IMG/VR virus record: IMGVR_UViG_3300011114_001028
Coordinates: 1 to 59,982 of that record
Length of the DNA stretch: 59,982 bases
Strand: one strand, 5' to 3'
Source: a virus
Positions 18,801 through 26,400 of the stretch are shown in pieces. The notes under the pieces are model-generated. The model was not told the DNA's origin. It saw nothing but the letters and a program-made list of their open reading frames with translations, and searched no databases. A program made the translations under genes and the position numbers. Positions within the stretch are counted from its first letter, which is position 1. Every line of letters begins with the position of its first letter.

Positions 18801-18830
18801 ACGCCAATGAGATCACTATATACTTCATAA
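6801..18830 (+). CDS. Giant baseplate structural protein, gp7-position, YHYH domain (4009 aa)
   Basis: A single frame of 4009 residues lies where gp7 sits in T4-like phages (T4 gp7 has about 1030 residues). The N-terminus (ETRTSAKTVVEGQIPIFLQEEYPNFGPFLKQYYES) is typical of the cyanophage proteins in this slot. Residues around 1225-1350 hold a YHYH-type domain, including SPIIGWAYDGNPIYGPYG. Two short modules recur: a G-x-G-Y-x-x-x-P-x-I-x-I beta motif (near residues 710-770, 1040-1140, 3330-3420, 3750-3820), and a module with H-x-F/L-x-x-G-x-x-v-x-Y then YYV-x-x-v-d-x-n-x-I-x-L (near 800, 930, 1670, 1830, 2975). It probably forms or decorates the baseplate wedge. Assignment as a true gp7 homologue is from position. 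Confidence 0.8.
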   Translation: MIETRTSAKTVVEGQIPIFLQEEYPNFGPFLKQYYESQEYFSSPLSIVKNIDQLLKVGTYTSEIINSQHTNVTQFVDLGDTTIYVENTSGWPERFGLLKINDEIVTYTSIGNTFFDGCIRGFSGITTYRYLSAPNQIAFETTGIQTHAVGEKVENLSTLFLNEFFKKLKSQYTPGFENVFFPGDLNQKNFVLQSKDFYATKGTPQANSILFKSNFGVDAETIKPQDYLIKPSSTNFKVLRKYVVEPVTGNPLDLIGNTLFQEYNESLGINTAYGSVSDVESQFFDNKTYYTLGIDFGYDRDLSVFGSLYGNFSIHPKTKLVGLAQSSLIVDSTVGFANSGYLSINNNVLSYQKKTLNQFLNCIGITTEKIGDDIVADYVSYGFSGDNRIEVRISGVLDNLNLPEETNYFEINDTVEIKSIGLIKEKNDHKFNSWIFNTSTKFEASSITYDGSYFVVETYENHQLRLKDNIEFINKIDNTIISGQVQKISSDNKFLVSSNLDSNQTNLYEKYDIRRIVKTISNSVAKNEYTTDVQNVYDLNSDAIVASPSIPSYEIFSTNESKGITLAGFTTTSYLNIPDHDFITGQAIYLTSDSDIIPSKNLFVNKIDSNILQLSSSPSNISDGLFESFSNYLPSTINLSLIPIKNKDRKLDSQKIIRKINTPKLSSAIQTTIPNRRLGILVNGVEILNYKSNDVIYYGGLNKIDVLGGGQDYDVINPPVLEITDSVGVGATGTCAVSGSLKEIQIIDGGFDYLETPTITISGGNGKNATAAAKLKKVKSVVYFNANGISTSSGGFISTSTNIIGFNTEHKFKSGEAVIYNSFNATKIGIGSTSGDTSTQNYLQDNSAYYVSIVDQKTITLHNNSQDAILKINPINITSVGDGNQKFESLLDRKIISSVIVTNPGSEYQNKKRLATVSGINTSSDSIYIKDHDFKSGEFVVYDYVGAPIGGLSTQTNYQIIKLNSDIFRLCSAGIGTTLSQFNYETNQYVDLTSSGSGYHYFNYPQISISVVGNIGVGTTNSYEKYNAVLQPIFRGKISSIQLTDVGSGYGSSNIINYNKQPNIVLNSGKNAEVKPIVVDGKIKSIVVLSQGSGYNSPPTFKFYGDGGYAKLTPVLQDGKLIAVNIINGGVGFTTNKTLIDVIPNGNSVSLRADIQKWTINLFERYKSVFSKTKDDGLLVEGITEELQYVNLYAPRKLREILPSKNIDGSNNYQKSDLIFNNNEILSQNHSPIIGWAYDGNPIYGPYGFERYDGGSIKALKSGYEYRSQSNRPPFSDFPEGFFVEDYVFTNSGDLDVHNGRYCKTPDFPNGTYAYFSTINSEQNGFDSTFDNYRRSIFPYLIGNSYYSELNSYNLLQSSNQNIININNENYIRNTYPYKLDQSHAEYEFLYQSDKIINQNAVIDFTSSGKIEKIGIISEGYNYSVNDELVFDNAFGGGFGASAKISEVSENRILSINSSTINLENVVFNIIDSKGGFEGITTSPHNLKNLDVVNITGLSDQNFSGISGFKTVAVDTNILSLSVGLGTTGVTGITTFIYVYGNVDQSILNANDVLQITNTGVGTEKLLVLNIDKVFSRIRVKREHDNTVGYAYSAATLVELNPRKFTFSSGFSTDRFTSKNSIIYFNPPNSVAIGTVAVGSGTTISTIGMGNSTISKFVKLQSIYLPEHNLITGQKLLYSNGGGTSLGVSTDSTNTFTLSDNSPVYVAKFTDDLIGIATTKIGINSTGGFSGVGSTGYLLYFTSFGNGNRHNFTTQFDLITGKVQKNIATITCNQTHNLQTSDQISLVVNPGITTTVKIKYNAVNRRLVANPLEFNGSGINTTTNVLTLLDHNLSTGDKIIYSSSNSASPLINDQIYYVVKVDNNSIKLASNYYQTTLKSPEVVSIASTGLNHEISTINPPLYAILKNNLKFDLSDSSLSDIDGGSRVQSFDFDIFTDSGLTNKFLTTEKETTFEISKVGIVGVTNNASVTLKITENIPKKLYYQLTPLYGKTYLSKEKSEIIKDTDVVGNNSLSISNSKFNGSYNVSGIGSTTILINLNSFPEKTSYTQLESLLKYSTKSLTATGSISKVKIIYGGYGYKSLPGITSIFSTTGSGGILIPESNSIGKIIKTSIPNFGFEYSSDKSLKPIGQLPNRLFVDQLSSIDSIVVTNGGKNYTVAPGFVTIDTVTNEVIDDVVLNSTVKGNKIVSVSVIRNTNRLYNSPPKIIATNNVNGIGITNISYNSNTKEVTVTLAVGFSTASAFPFSVGSKIFVEGVGIIPNSGNGYNSYNYNYEFFTLIGVTSAIGGSNGSLVYKLDKGSVGPGTFYPSGSYQNQNSAYGRVVPESYLPKFEIKLKRGEFSVGENVLVNNTSVGKITNWNPVNKLLKISESSFNIKENSIILGESSKTFAVVKKKLTSYGDFNVTSSNIPKGISEDNVGKLNTFLQVIPDNDYYQNFSYSIKSPIEYEKWNQNVNKLTHTSGFKKFSDLQIESTPESNLKMSLPTQFDIDTRVDFIEEIDFDCYQNFDFVTETTKTINDSLISDQIIFNNRILLDYTEFVSNRVLKLDDLSSQFDDTPSIFNYTTVGTFDVTQYNSAQFYILIKDVRYYGEKEIIIVNITYDGANAYLTAYGRNETVLDLGDFSFRRNGNFGEVLFYPKKYQYNSYNISNINVNFANSGITGIGTSSLGNTVSFASTSVAITSSITPSANTIVSISTNSYTSGKILISASESTGNVQFGEINFVSNGSNAYYDIFGEVDSGDRSPAFGVGIVGTIGVTTTTGNVLITFTPNPSLTVDVKALSILMSDTTKTGVGSIALHKGELSSHYVSIASSTSPVETTIAGFSSATSDAAHYYLQINDTTNNKIYFSEVILVNDSEYNPQISEYSIVNSHNSLGVVGAAKSTLNTYLTFTPNSNINTQIRVFQKTLQISPKQDSLEVDLNSAIIRSDTIPLFYEGTEISTKKEFNLTHRSSPVFSKIIDGSSLVNVNISGDSIVIPNHFFVTGEKIDYSIASGSTKIGIATTSVTGIGNTTLLPSTLYAVKIDENTVKFAETPEKALKLSPEVFKLSSVGVGNSHQFASNYKSNSKVIVSIDNIIQNPVVSTAKTTHITQDVDNINSTSIINFNSIDGFYTKDLIKIENEFLLITDIGIGGTNKVSCRREWLGSVSAAHSTGAAITKYSGNYNIVDDIIYFVEAPHGDASNTSNAQQFSSFNGRVFLRSAVVGTANSAYFENNIFDDISSQFNGIRNSFTLKSSGYDVTGIVSTNSVSAGILLVNNIFQKPKYPATGIGQTFTYEVTQSSGISSVVFSGNPVGLTTNNITGPMKFDINSASLPRGGIIVSVGSTQGFGYQPLVSAGGTVIVSAAGTIQSISIGNSGSGYRAGIQTTITVSVATSTGKISIGTASAYNGNIVAIAITNPGTGYTSTNPPKITIDAPLNYENIPLVYHSSNSGVGTEATVDIVVGYGKSVIEFNLSNSGYGYSVGNVLTVNVGGSTGIPTDSSVSFRPFKLTIDEVFFDQFNAWYPGQFVVLDDFDGEFNGFKKIFALKENGVSSNFQVTRGSPIFLDQNLLVFINDILQIPEESYIFNGGSFIEFIEAPKVGDSVKMLFFKGSDADIREVNIIPTVKVGDSLKIKDDLQQRRNVYTESSRVVTFLQNIDSVYTTQYNGSGITTDTSVKRVVEWCKQKNDIILDERVISKSRPELLANVYPTTTIIRSVGVGSTSIFVQNTRPLFNYIPEILGSGDQNITIISQNPKSACIATSIVSIAGTISEIIVIDGGLGFSTTPSISISSPTSGVTAIATCSISGVGTISQIQITTAGSGYTFTNPPKVLIESESFTLETLTGVSYEGDSGIITGIGTTSIAGVTTGITFDFYLPTNSLFRDSYYVGSAQTITGIQTGYYFMVYDSIIGNGVTSFNDNGSVLGIGTSYLNNVYQAFSVKNITSNAVGIGSTTDIVRVTASVKSYNGLSGIGNSQYFANYSWGRLYNFSRSSSPKQFNLEILDGISGLSTAPLVIRSTPMRSLYTS

Positions 18831-18833
18831 ATA
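18826..18833 (+). promoter_or_regulatory. Late promoter element CATAAATA (gp8)
   Basis: This is a one-base variant of TATAAATA. It spans the stop codon of the giant gene and lies 15 nt before the gp8 ATG. It would allow gp8 to be transcribed independently of the 12-kb gene upstream. Confidence 0.55.
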
Positions 18834-18848
18834 GATAAAAAACACTAA

Positions 18849-20423
18849 ATGTCTGCGATAATTACAAATCAATTTAGAATTTTAAATTCAGAGAATTTGA
18901 TAACTGGGATAGCATCTACTTCTTCAAGTAGTTATTATATGTTTGTGGGTTTACCAAATCCAACTTTTATACAAACGGATTGGGATTCTGCCACACCTAG
19001 CCCCATAGATAATTTTGATCAACAAAATTCAGTTTGGGATACAATTATAGCACTTAAAAAAATTAATCCATCAGATATTACCAGAGTAATTTCCAAAAAT
19101 CGTTGGCAATCTGGAATAACTTATGACATGTATAAACATAATTATTCGGCAAATAATCCAACCCCAAATAGTGATTCTTCAAATTTATATGATTCATCTT
19201 ATTATGTGTTAAACAGCGATTATAGAGTTTACATTTGTATTAATAATGGTTCTAGTCCAGAAAATTTAAAAGGAAGACCTTCCTTAGACGAACCAACCTT
19301 TACAGATTTAGAACCAAGAGCTGCCGGAGTAAGCGGAGATGGTTATCTTTGGAAATATCTTTTTACAATTAAACCAGATGATTTTATAAAATTTGAATCT
19401 ACAGATTATATTCCAGTACCAAAAGATTGGGCAACAAATACTATTAATGCTTCAGTAAGAGATCATACTTTAATTAGTGGTCAATTAAAAACTGCAGTTA
19501 TTATAAATCGTGGTCAGGGATATACTGAAAACACTTATAACAATGTGCCTATTAAAGGTGATGGTAATGGAGCATTGTGCTCAATTGTTGTGGGAGCGGA
19601 TCAAAAAATATCTTCTATAATCATAACAAATGGTGGGTCTGGATATACTTTTGCAACGGTAGATTTAATTTCAGTTGGAATTACAAATTCAGCAACAAAT
19701 AAAAATGCAGAATTTGAAGTAATCATTCCCCCACCTGGAGGTCATGGATATGATATTTATAAAGAGTTAGGAGCAACAAAAACTCTTTTATATTCAAGAT
19801 TGGAAAATGATGATTTAAATCCAGATTTTATAATTGGAAATCAATTTGCAAGAATTGGAATTGTAAAAAATCCAACATCTTATAATTCTACAAGTTTATT
19901 GACCACACAAAAAGCAAGTGCATTATATGCTTTAAAATTGACTGGATTGACGACATCAACAACCTTTACTTTAGATTCAAATATTACACAAACAGTTGGA
20001 GTTGCATCAACTGCAATTGGAAGAGTTGCTGCTTGGGATTCCAGAACTGGGGTTATAAAATATTGGCAAGATAGATATGTTGCAATCTCATCACAAAAAG
20101 ATGCTTACGATAATTATATTTCTCCACAATATGGTTATAAATTGAATGATTTTACAGCAAATCCGGATACTGGAGGATCAATAACAATTGTTGGGGGAAC
20201 AAACAATCTTGCAATTCAAACCAATTTTGGCACTTCAAATAATCCTGGTATTACTACTACAATAAATAACTTTACCTACTACCTTGGTCAATCTTTTATC
20301 AAAGGAGTATCAACTCCAGAAGTGCAAAAATATTCTGGAGAAATGTTGTATATTGACAATCGTCCATCCATAACTAGATCTTCAAATCAAAAAGAAGATA
20401 TTAAAGTTATATTACAATTCTAA
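18849..20423 (+). CDS. 8: gp8-like baseplate wedge protein
   Basis: The 524 residues share the gp8 signatures: an N-terminal IITNQFRILNSENL, WDTIIALKKINPSDITRVI, and KNRWQSGITYDMYKHNYS. Also present are SDYRVYICINNGSSPENLKGRPS and DGYLWKYLFTIKPDDFIKF. T4 gp8 has 334 residues; the extra length here includes two G-x-G-Y beta repeats (GQGYTENTYNNVPI and GGSGYTFATVDLI). gp8 joins gp7 and gp10 in the wedge. It starts after a CATAAATA element and is followed closely by the DUF4815 gene. Confidence 0.88.
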   Translation: MSAIITNQFRILNSENLITGIASTSSSSYYMFVGLPNPTFIQTDWDSATPSPIDNFDQQNSVWDTIIALKKINPSDITRVISKNRWQSGITYDMYKHNYSANNPTPNSDSSNLYDSSYYVLNSDYRVYICINNGSSPENLKGRPSLDEPTFTDLEPRAAGVSGDGYLWKYLFTIKPDDFIKFESTDYIPVPKDWATNTINASVRDHTLISGQLKTAVIINRGQGYTENTYNNVPIKGDGNGALCSIVVGADQKISSIIITNGGSGYTFATVDLISVGITNSATNKNAEFEVIIPPPGGHGYDIYKELGATKTLLYSRLENDDLNPDFIIGNQFARIGIVKNPTSYNSTSLLTTQKASALYALKLTGLTTSTTFTLDSNITQTVGVASTAIGRVAAWDSRTGVIKYWQDRYVAISSQKDAYDNYISPQYGYKLNDFTANPDTGGSITIVGGTNNLAIQTNFGTSNNPGITTTINNFTYYLGQSFIKGVSTPEVQKYSGEMLYIDNRPSITRSSNQKEDIKVILQF

Positions 20424-20428
20424 GAATT

Positions 20429-23400
20429 ATGCCCCAAGAAACTAATTTAAACGTAACTCCATATTATGATGATTTCAATGATGAAAAAAACTTTTATCGA
20501 GTTTTATTTAAACCAGGCAATTCTATACAAGCTAGAGAATTAACAACATTACAATCAATACTCCAAAATCAAATTGAAAAATTTGGAAATCATTTTTTTA
20601 AGGAGGGTGCAAGAGTAATTCCTGGTCAAATATCATTCACCTTAGAATATGATTGTATTCAAGTTGAATCTGAATTTTTGGGAATACCATTAAGTTTGTA
20701 CTTAAATTCTTTGTTGGGAATTAAGATACAGGGGTCTACAAGTGGAGTTACAGCAAAAATTTCTAATATATTAACCCAAAGTGAATCGGATAATGGTAAT
20801 ATTACATTATACTTAGAGTATGAAAAATCTTCAAATGATTTTTCAACAAAATCTTTTTCTGATGGTGAAAATTTAATAACTTTATCTAATATAACATTTG
20901 GTCTATCAAATCTCATATCTTCTGGTGAGCAGTTTGCCAAAGCAATAGATCAAAATGCAAGTGCGGTTGGATCTGCATCTTTTATTTCAGAAGGAGTATA
21001 TTTTTTAAGAGGTACTTTTGTAAAAGTTCCTACTCAAACATTAATTTTAGATCAATATTCAAATTCTCCAACTTATAGGGTTGGATTGTATGTAAAAGAA
21101 GAAATTATAACAGCGGATCAGGATGAATCTTTATATGATAATGCAAGAGGATTTTCAAATTATTCAGCTCCAGGAGCAGATAGGTTAAAAATTAGTGCTG
21201 AATTAATTAAAAAAGAAATTGACGATTTTAACGACGAAAGTTTTGTCGAATTGATGAGAATTCAAAATGGAGCTATTGATAAATTTGTCAATAGAACAGA
21301 ATATAGTATTTTTGCTCAAGAATTAGCTAGAAGAACTTTTGATGAATCTGGAAATTACTATGTTGCACCATTTAATTCAGTAGTAAAGGAATCATTAAAC
21401 AGTAGAGAAGGAAATAATGGGATTTATTATGAAAATCAGTTAACACAATCTGGAAAAACTCCATCTGAAGATTTGATGATATATCAAATCTCCCCAGGAA
21501 AGGCATATATTAGTGGATACGAAGTTAATTTGGATGGATCTACTCTTATTGATGTTGCAAAACCAAGAGATAAAGGATCAGTTTCTGGAGAAGGTATTCA
21601 ATTTGATACCGGACCAAAATTTACAGTAACTAATGTTTATGGTCAACCAAGTGTTGGTGTTGGAACTACTGCATATTTAAGTCTTAGAAGTGATAGAATT
21701 GGTGCATCCAAACTTTCTCCTTCTGGAGATGAAATTGGTGTTGCAAGAGCATATGATTTCAGTTTAAGTAGTACAGATTATCTTGGAATAACAACCACAT
21801 ATTCATTAAGAGTTTTTGATTTACAAACATTTACTCAGATTGGATTAAGTACAAATATATCTCTAACTAAACCAATATTAATTCAAGGTAATAGTAGTGG
21901 AGCAAGAGGATATTTAAAATCTTCAGTATCAAACTCTAACATATTAACATTATATGGAGTAGAGGGGCAATTTATAAAAGATGAAGGTGTAAATATTAGT
22001 GGTATTACAACATTTGGACACACAATAAGAAATATTAGAGATTATAAACTATCTGATATCAATTCAATTTACAGTTACAGAAGTTCTGCTTCAAATAATT
22101 GTGGATTTAATGCCGATTTGGTATTAGATAAGTCAATTATTCCACCAGTAACAATTCAAAATAGTGCTGTATCTTCACCAACAATTCCATCTTTCATAAT
22201 TACTCCAGATTCTAATGGATTTAGCACCGTTACATCCACTGCATGTAATTTTATTGGAGTAGCAACTGTTGGAAATATTGTAAGTTACCCAAGAGTAGGA
22301 TTTAATACAATAACTTATAATAAAATTTCAAATATTTCAAATGATGGAAGACAATTAACACTAGTGAGCATCAGCACAGTTTCTGGAATTTGTGATGGTA
22401 GCATCGTTCAAGGAATTAGTACTGTAACGACATCTGATTTTTCAATACGATCTTCAGCAATTAAAAACATTTCAGATCCATCATATACTGTTAGATTAAC
22501 AAAGGGGAATGTTTCAGAAATTGATGTTGAAAATACAGATATTGCTTTGAAAACACAATATTTAATTTCAAGTTTTAGTAATAATATAATTGTCGCAACT
22601 ACACTAACATCTGGATATACTTATCAACCATATACAAACGATAGATATTGTCTTGCGTATAGTGATGGAACAAGTGAACCTTTATCTAGTGATAAATTTA
22701 TATTTTCAAATGGATTTAAAGATTTATCAATTAAAAATTTAACTGTTGCAAGTGGATCAAATGCAACTTTGATTGTTTCAATCAAAAAAGAAAAACCAAA
22801 AGCAAAAACAAAAAATATTTTAAAGGCAAATACTTTAGTTATTAATAAATCTTCAAATTCAGCTTCTGGTGTTGGTAATTCTAGTTTAAATGATGGTTTA
22901 ACATATAGTGCAATTTATGGTACAAGAATTCAAGATAAAGAAATTTCTTTAAATGTGCCAGATGTAAGAAGAATTTTAGCAATATATGAGTCATCATCTA
23001 CATCAGATCCAGTTTTACCAACAATTACATTTGTATCCGGATCACTAACTGGACCAAATCAAGATGCAACTGATGCTATCATTGGTGAAAAAATAATTGG
23101 AGAAACTAGTGGTGCAGTTGCAATTGTAATTGAAAAAACCACAAATACTCTCGGATTTATATATCGAAATGGAAATTTCTTTATTGCTGGTGAAAATATT
23201 ATATTTACTGATTCTGGAATTTTGGGAGTATGCAACTCAAAGACTGATGGAGATAGAAATATAAATGAAAAATATGCTTTAGATTTTGGACAAAGATTAA
23301 ATTTTTATGATTATTCAAGAATTATAAAACTTGATGATAATTTTAATCCAACTAAAAAAATAAAAATTGTATTTCAAAATTATGTTATTGATGCAAGTGA

Positions 23401-26400
23401 TGTTGGAGACATTGTTACAGTTAACAGTTATCCATCAGAAGAATATAAGTATTCTCAAATTTTTAATGAATCCTCAACTTCAGACATAATTGATATTCGA
23501 CCAAGAGTATCAAACTATAGTGCGACATCAGCAATTTCTTCACCATTTGAATTTGAATCTCGAAATTTTACTGCTTCTGGACAATCTTCAAATTATTATA
23601 TCGCACCAAATGAAACTATAACAGTAAGTTTTAGTTATTATTTACCAAGAATTGATAGATTATTCTTAACAAAGGAAGGAAATTTTCAGTTACAAAAAGG
23701 AGTTTCAGCAGACAATCCTTTACCACCAGGACAAGTTGATGGTGGATTAGAAATTGCAACATTTTATTTGCCAGCATTTCTTTATAAAACTTCTGATGTA
23801 AGATTGAATTATGCAAGTCATAAAAGATATAGAATGCAAGATATTTCTAGATTGGAAACTAGAATTTCCAATTTAGAATACTATACAAATTTATCTCTCC
23901 TTGAAACTTCCACCGAATCACTATCGATTAAAACAAATGGTGTAGACAGATTTAAGTGTGGATTTTTTGTAGATAATTTTAAATCACATGCTTCACATTC
24001 AATTGCAAATGTAGATTTTCGTGCAAGTATTGATAAGCAGCAGGGATATTTAAGACCATTGAATTTTACAACAGCAGTTGATTTAATTGTTGGATCAGAA
24101 TCATTAATTGGAATTGCTGCTACTCCAAATTCTTCTGTGGATTTGGGATTCGTGCAAGATTTGCAAAATTCAAACGTTAAAAAGAATGGTAATATTGTAA
24201 CATTAAGTTATACTTCTACACCGTTTGTTAAAAATGAGTTTGCAACTAGGATTGAAAATGTAACACCATTTCTTGTTGTTTTTTACAGTGGAATTATAGA
24301 ATTAAATCCATCATCAGATACTTGGGTTGATACAACAACTGTTGCTGCAAATCGAGTAAATATTGAAGGTGATTATAAATCTACAATACAACAACTTCAA
24401 GTTGATGAAAGAACTGGTTGGAGTGAAACAGATTGGGGAGCTTGGCAAACCGATTGGGTTGGAACAGTAGTTCAAGATAATGTTAGTCAGTCTATGGTTC
24501 AAGTAAGCACAGAATTTAGTGATACTTTTTCAAGAGCTGGACAATCTGGTTGGTTAACAGATTCTGTTGCTGCAAGAGGAGGACCACCTCCAGATTGGGC
24601 AGCAGGTGATCTTAGAGGACAAAGGGGATTTTGGGAATTTGAAGTAGAGCAAAAAGGTACGGTAACTTCAGATCGTACAACAATTTCAAATGAAAGAACT
24701 ACAACAACTAGTGCAAAACAATCTAGAACTGGTGTTGCTTGGAATGTAAGTGAAAGAGTTGATACGGCAAATCTCGGAGAAAGAGTAGTCAATACCGATA
24801 TTATTCGTTTTATGAGATCTAGAAATGTTGAATTCATTTCTAGGAAATTAAAGCCTAGAACGAGAATGTATGCATTTTTTGATAGGGTAAATGTCACAAG
24901 TTATTGCTTTCCAAAACTTGTAGAAATTCGTATGACAACCGGAACATTTCAGGTTGGAGAAACTGTTAATGGAAGAATATCTTCATCTTCTGGCACAAGA
25001 ATTGGAATAACTCCAGAAATATCATTTAGAGTTGCTACATCAAACCACAAATATGGTCCTTACAATTCTGCAACAGATGTTTATACAATTAATCCGTATG
25101 ATGATACACAAACTCTTTCTTCAACATATTCATCTACTTCTAGTATTTTAAATGTTGATACATCAAGTTTACAGAATATAGTTACTGGTGGATTTTCTGG
25201 TAGAATTGTATCTGGAATGACTTTAAGTGGGCAAACTAGTGGTGCTCAAGCAGTTGTAACTAATGTAAGACTTGTTTCTGATAATATTGGCACATTAATT
25301 GGATCTTTCTTTATCCCAGACGGAAATATAAGTCCAAATCCAAAATTTGAAACAGGGAATAAAACTTTTAGATTGACAACTAGTGATACAGATTCTCAAG
25401 TTGCCAATATTATAACCACTAGTGCTCAAGAAAGTTTCTTTGCATCTGGAGTTCTTCAAACAAAACAAGATACAGTTCTTGGCATAAGAAATGCTAATGT
25501 AAGAAAAGAACCAAAAGTAGATACACCAAGAACTATCAGTAGTACAAATAATGACGGTGGAGGAGTAATAGCAACCTTAGATGTTAACCAAAGAATTAAT
25601 GTTACAGGAGAACAAATAACTTCCTCCGTTTATAGGGATCCTTTAGCACAATCCTTTATTGTAAGTGAACAAAATGGTGTATATGCAACCAAATTAGATT
25701 TATATTTTCAAGCAAAAGATGATACTTTGCCAGTTATTGTGCAATTACGATCTATTGAAAGTGGATTACCCACTACAAAAGTATTACCGTTTTCAGAAGT
25801 TGAAGTGCTTCCATCACAAATTGCAATTTCAACTACCGGACAAGTTGGAACATCGGTAACATTTAAAGCTCCAGTTTATCTTGAAAATACAAAAGAATAT
25901 GCAATTGTATTACTTTCAGATTCTACAAATTACACTGTTTGGATTTCTAGAATGGGAGAAGAAGATGTAACTACTGTAAATCTTCCAGAATCTGCTAAGA
26001 AAATTGTTTCAAATCAACCATATCTTGGATCTCTCTTTAAATCTCAAAATGGAAGCACTTGGGAACCAAGTGGTTATGAAGATTTAAAATTCATACTCTA
26101 TAAAGCTCAATATACAACCACACCGGGCACTGTGACCTTCTACAACCCATCAGAAGGAATTTCTAATGGTACTTTATGCAATTTACCTAAAGACGCTGTG
26201 CAGTCATTCTCTAAGAGAATTACGATTGGTGTATGCACAAATATTAGTAACTATGCTGGTATTATTCCTGGAGTAAGTATTGGAATTACCGATATGAGTG
26301 TAAGTGGTAAATTGATCGGTGTTGGTGGATCAGTATCACAATCTGTCGGAGCTGCACTTTCTACTGTTAGTGCTGGTATTGGGTATACAACTTTTGGTGC

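Noticed and set aside
24499-24897. Reverse-strand open frame inside the DUF4815 gene
   Set aside because: It has no Shine-Dalgarno and a low-complexity translation, and lies opposite a conserved gene. The same holds for the other reverse-strand frames in the window, such as 16361-16591, 17675-17911 and 33426-33830.
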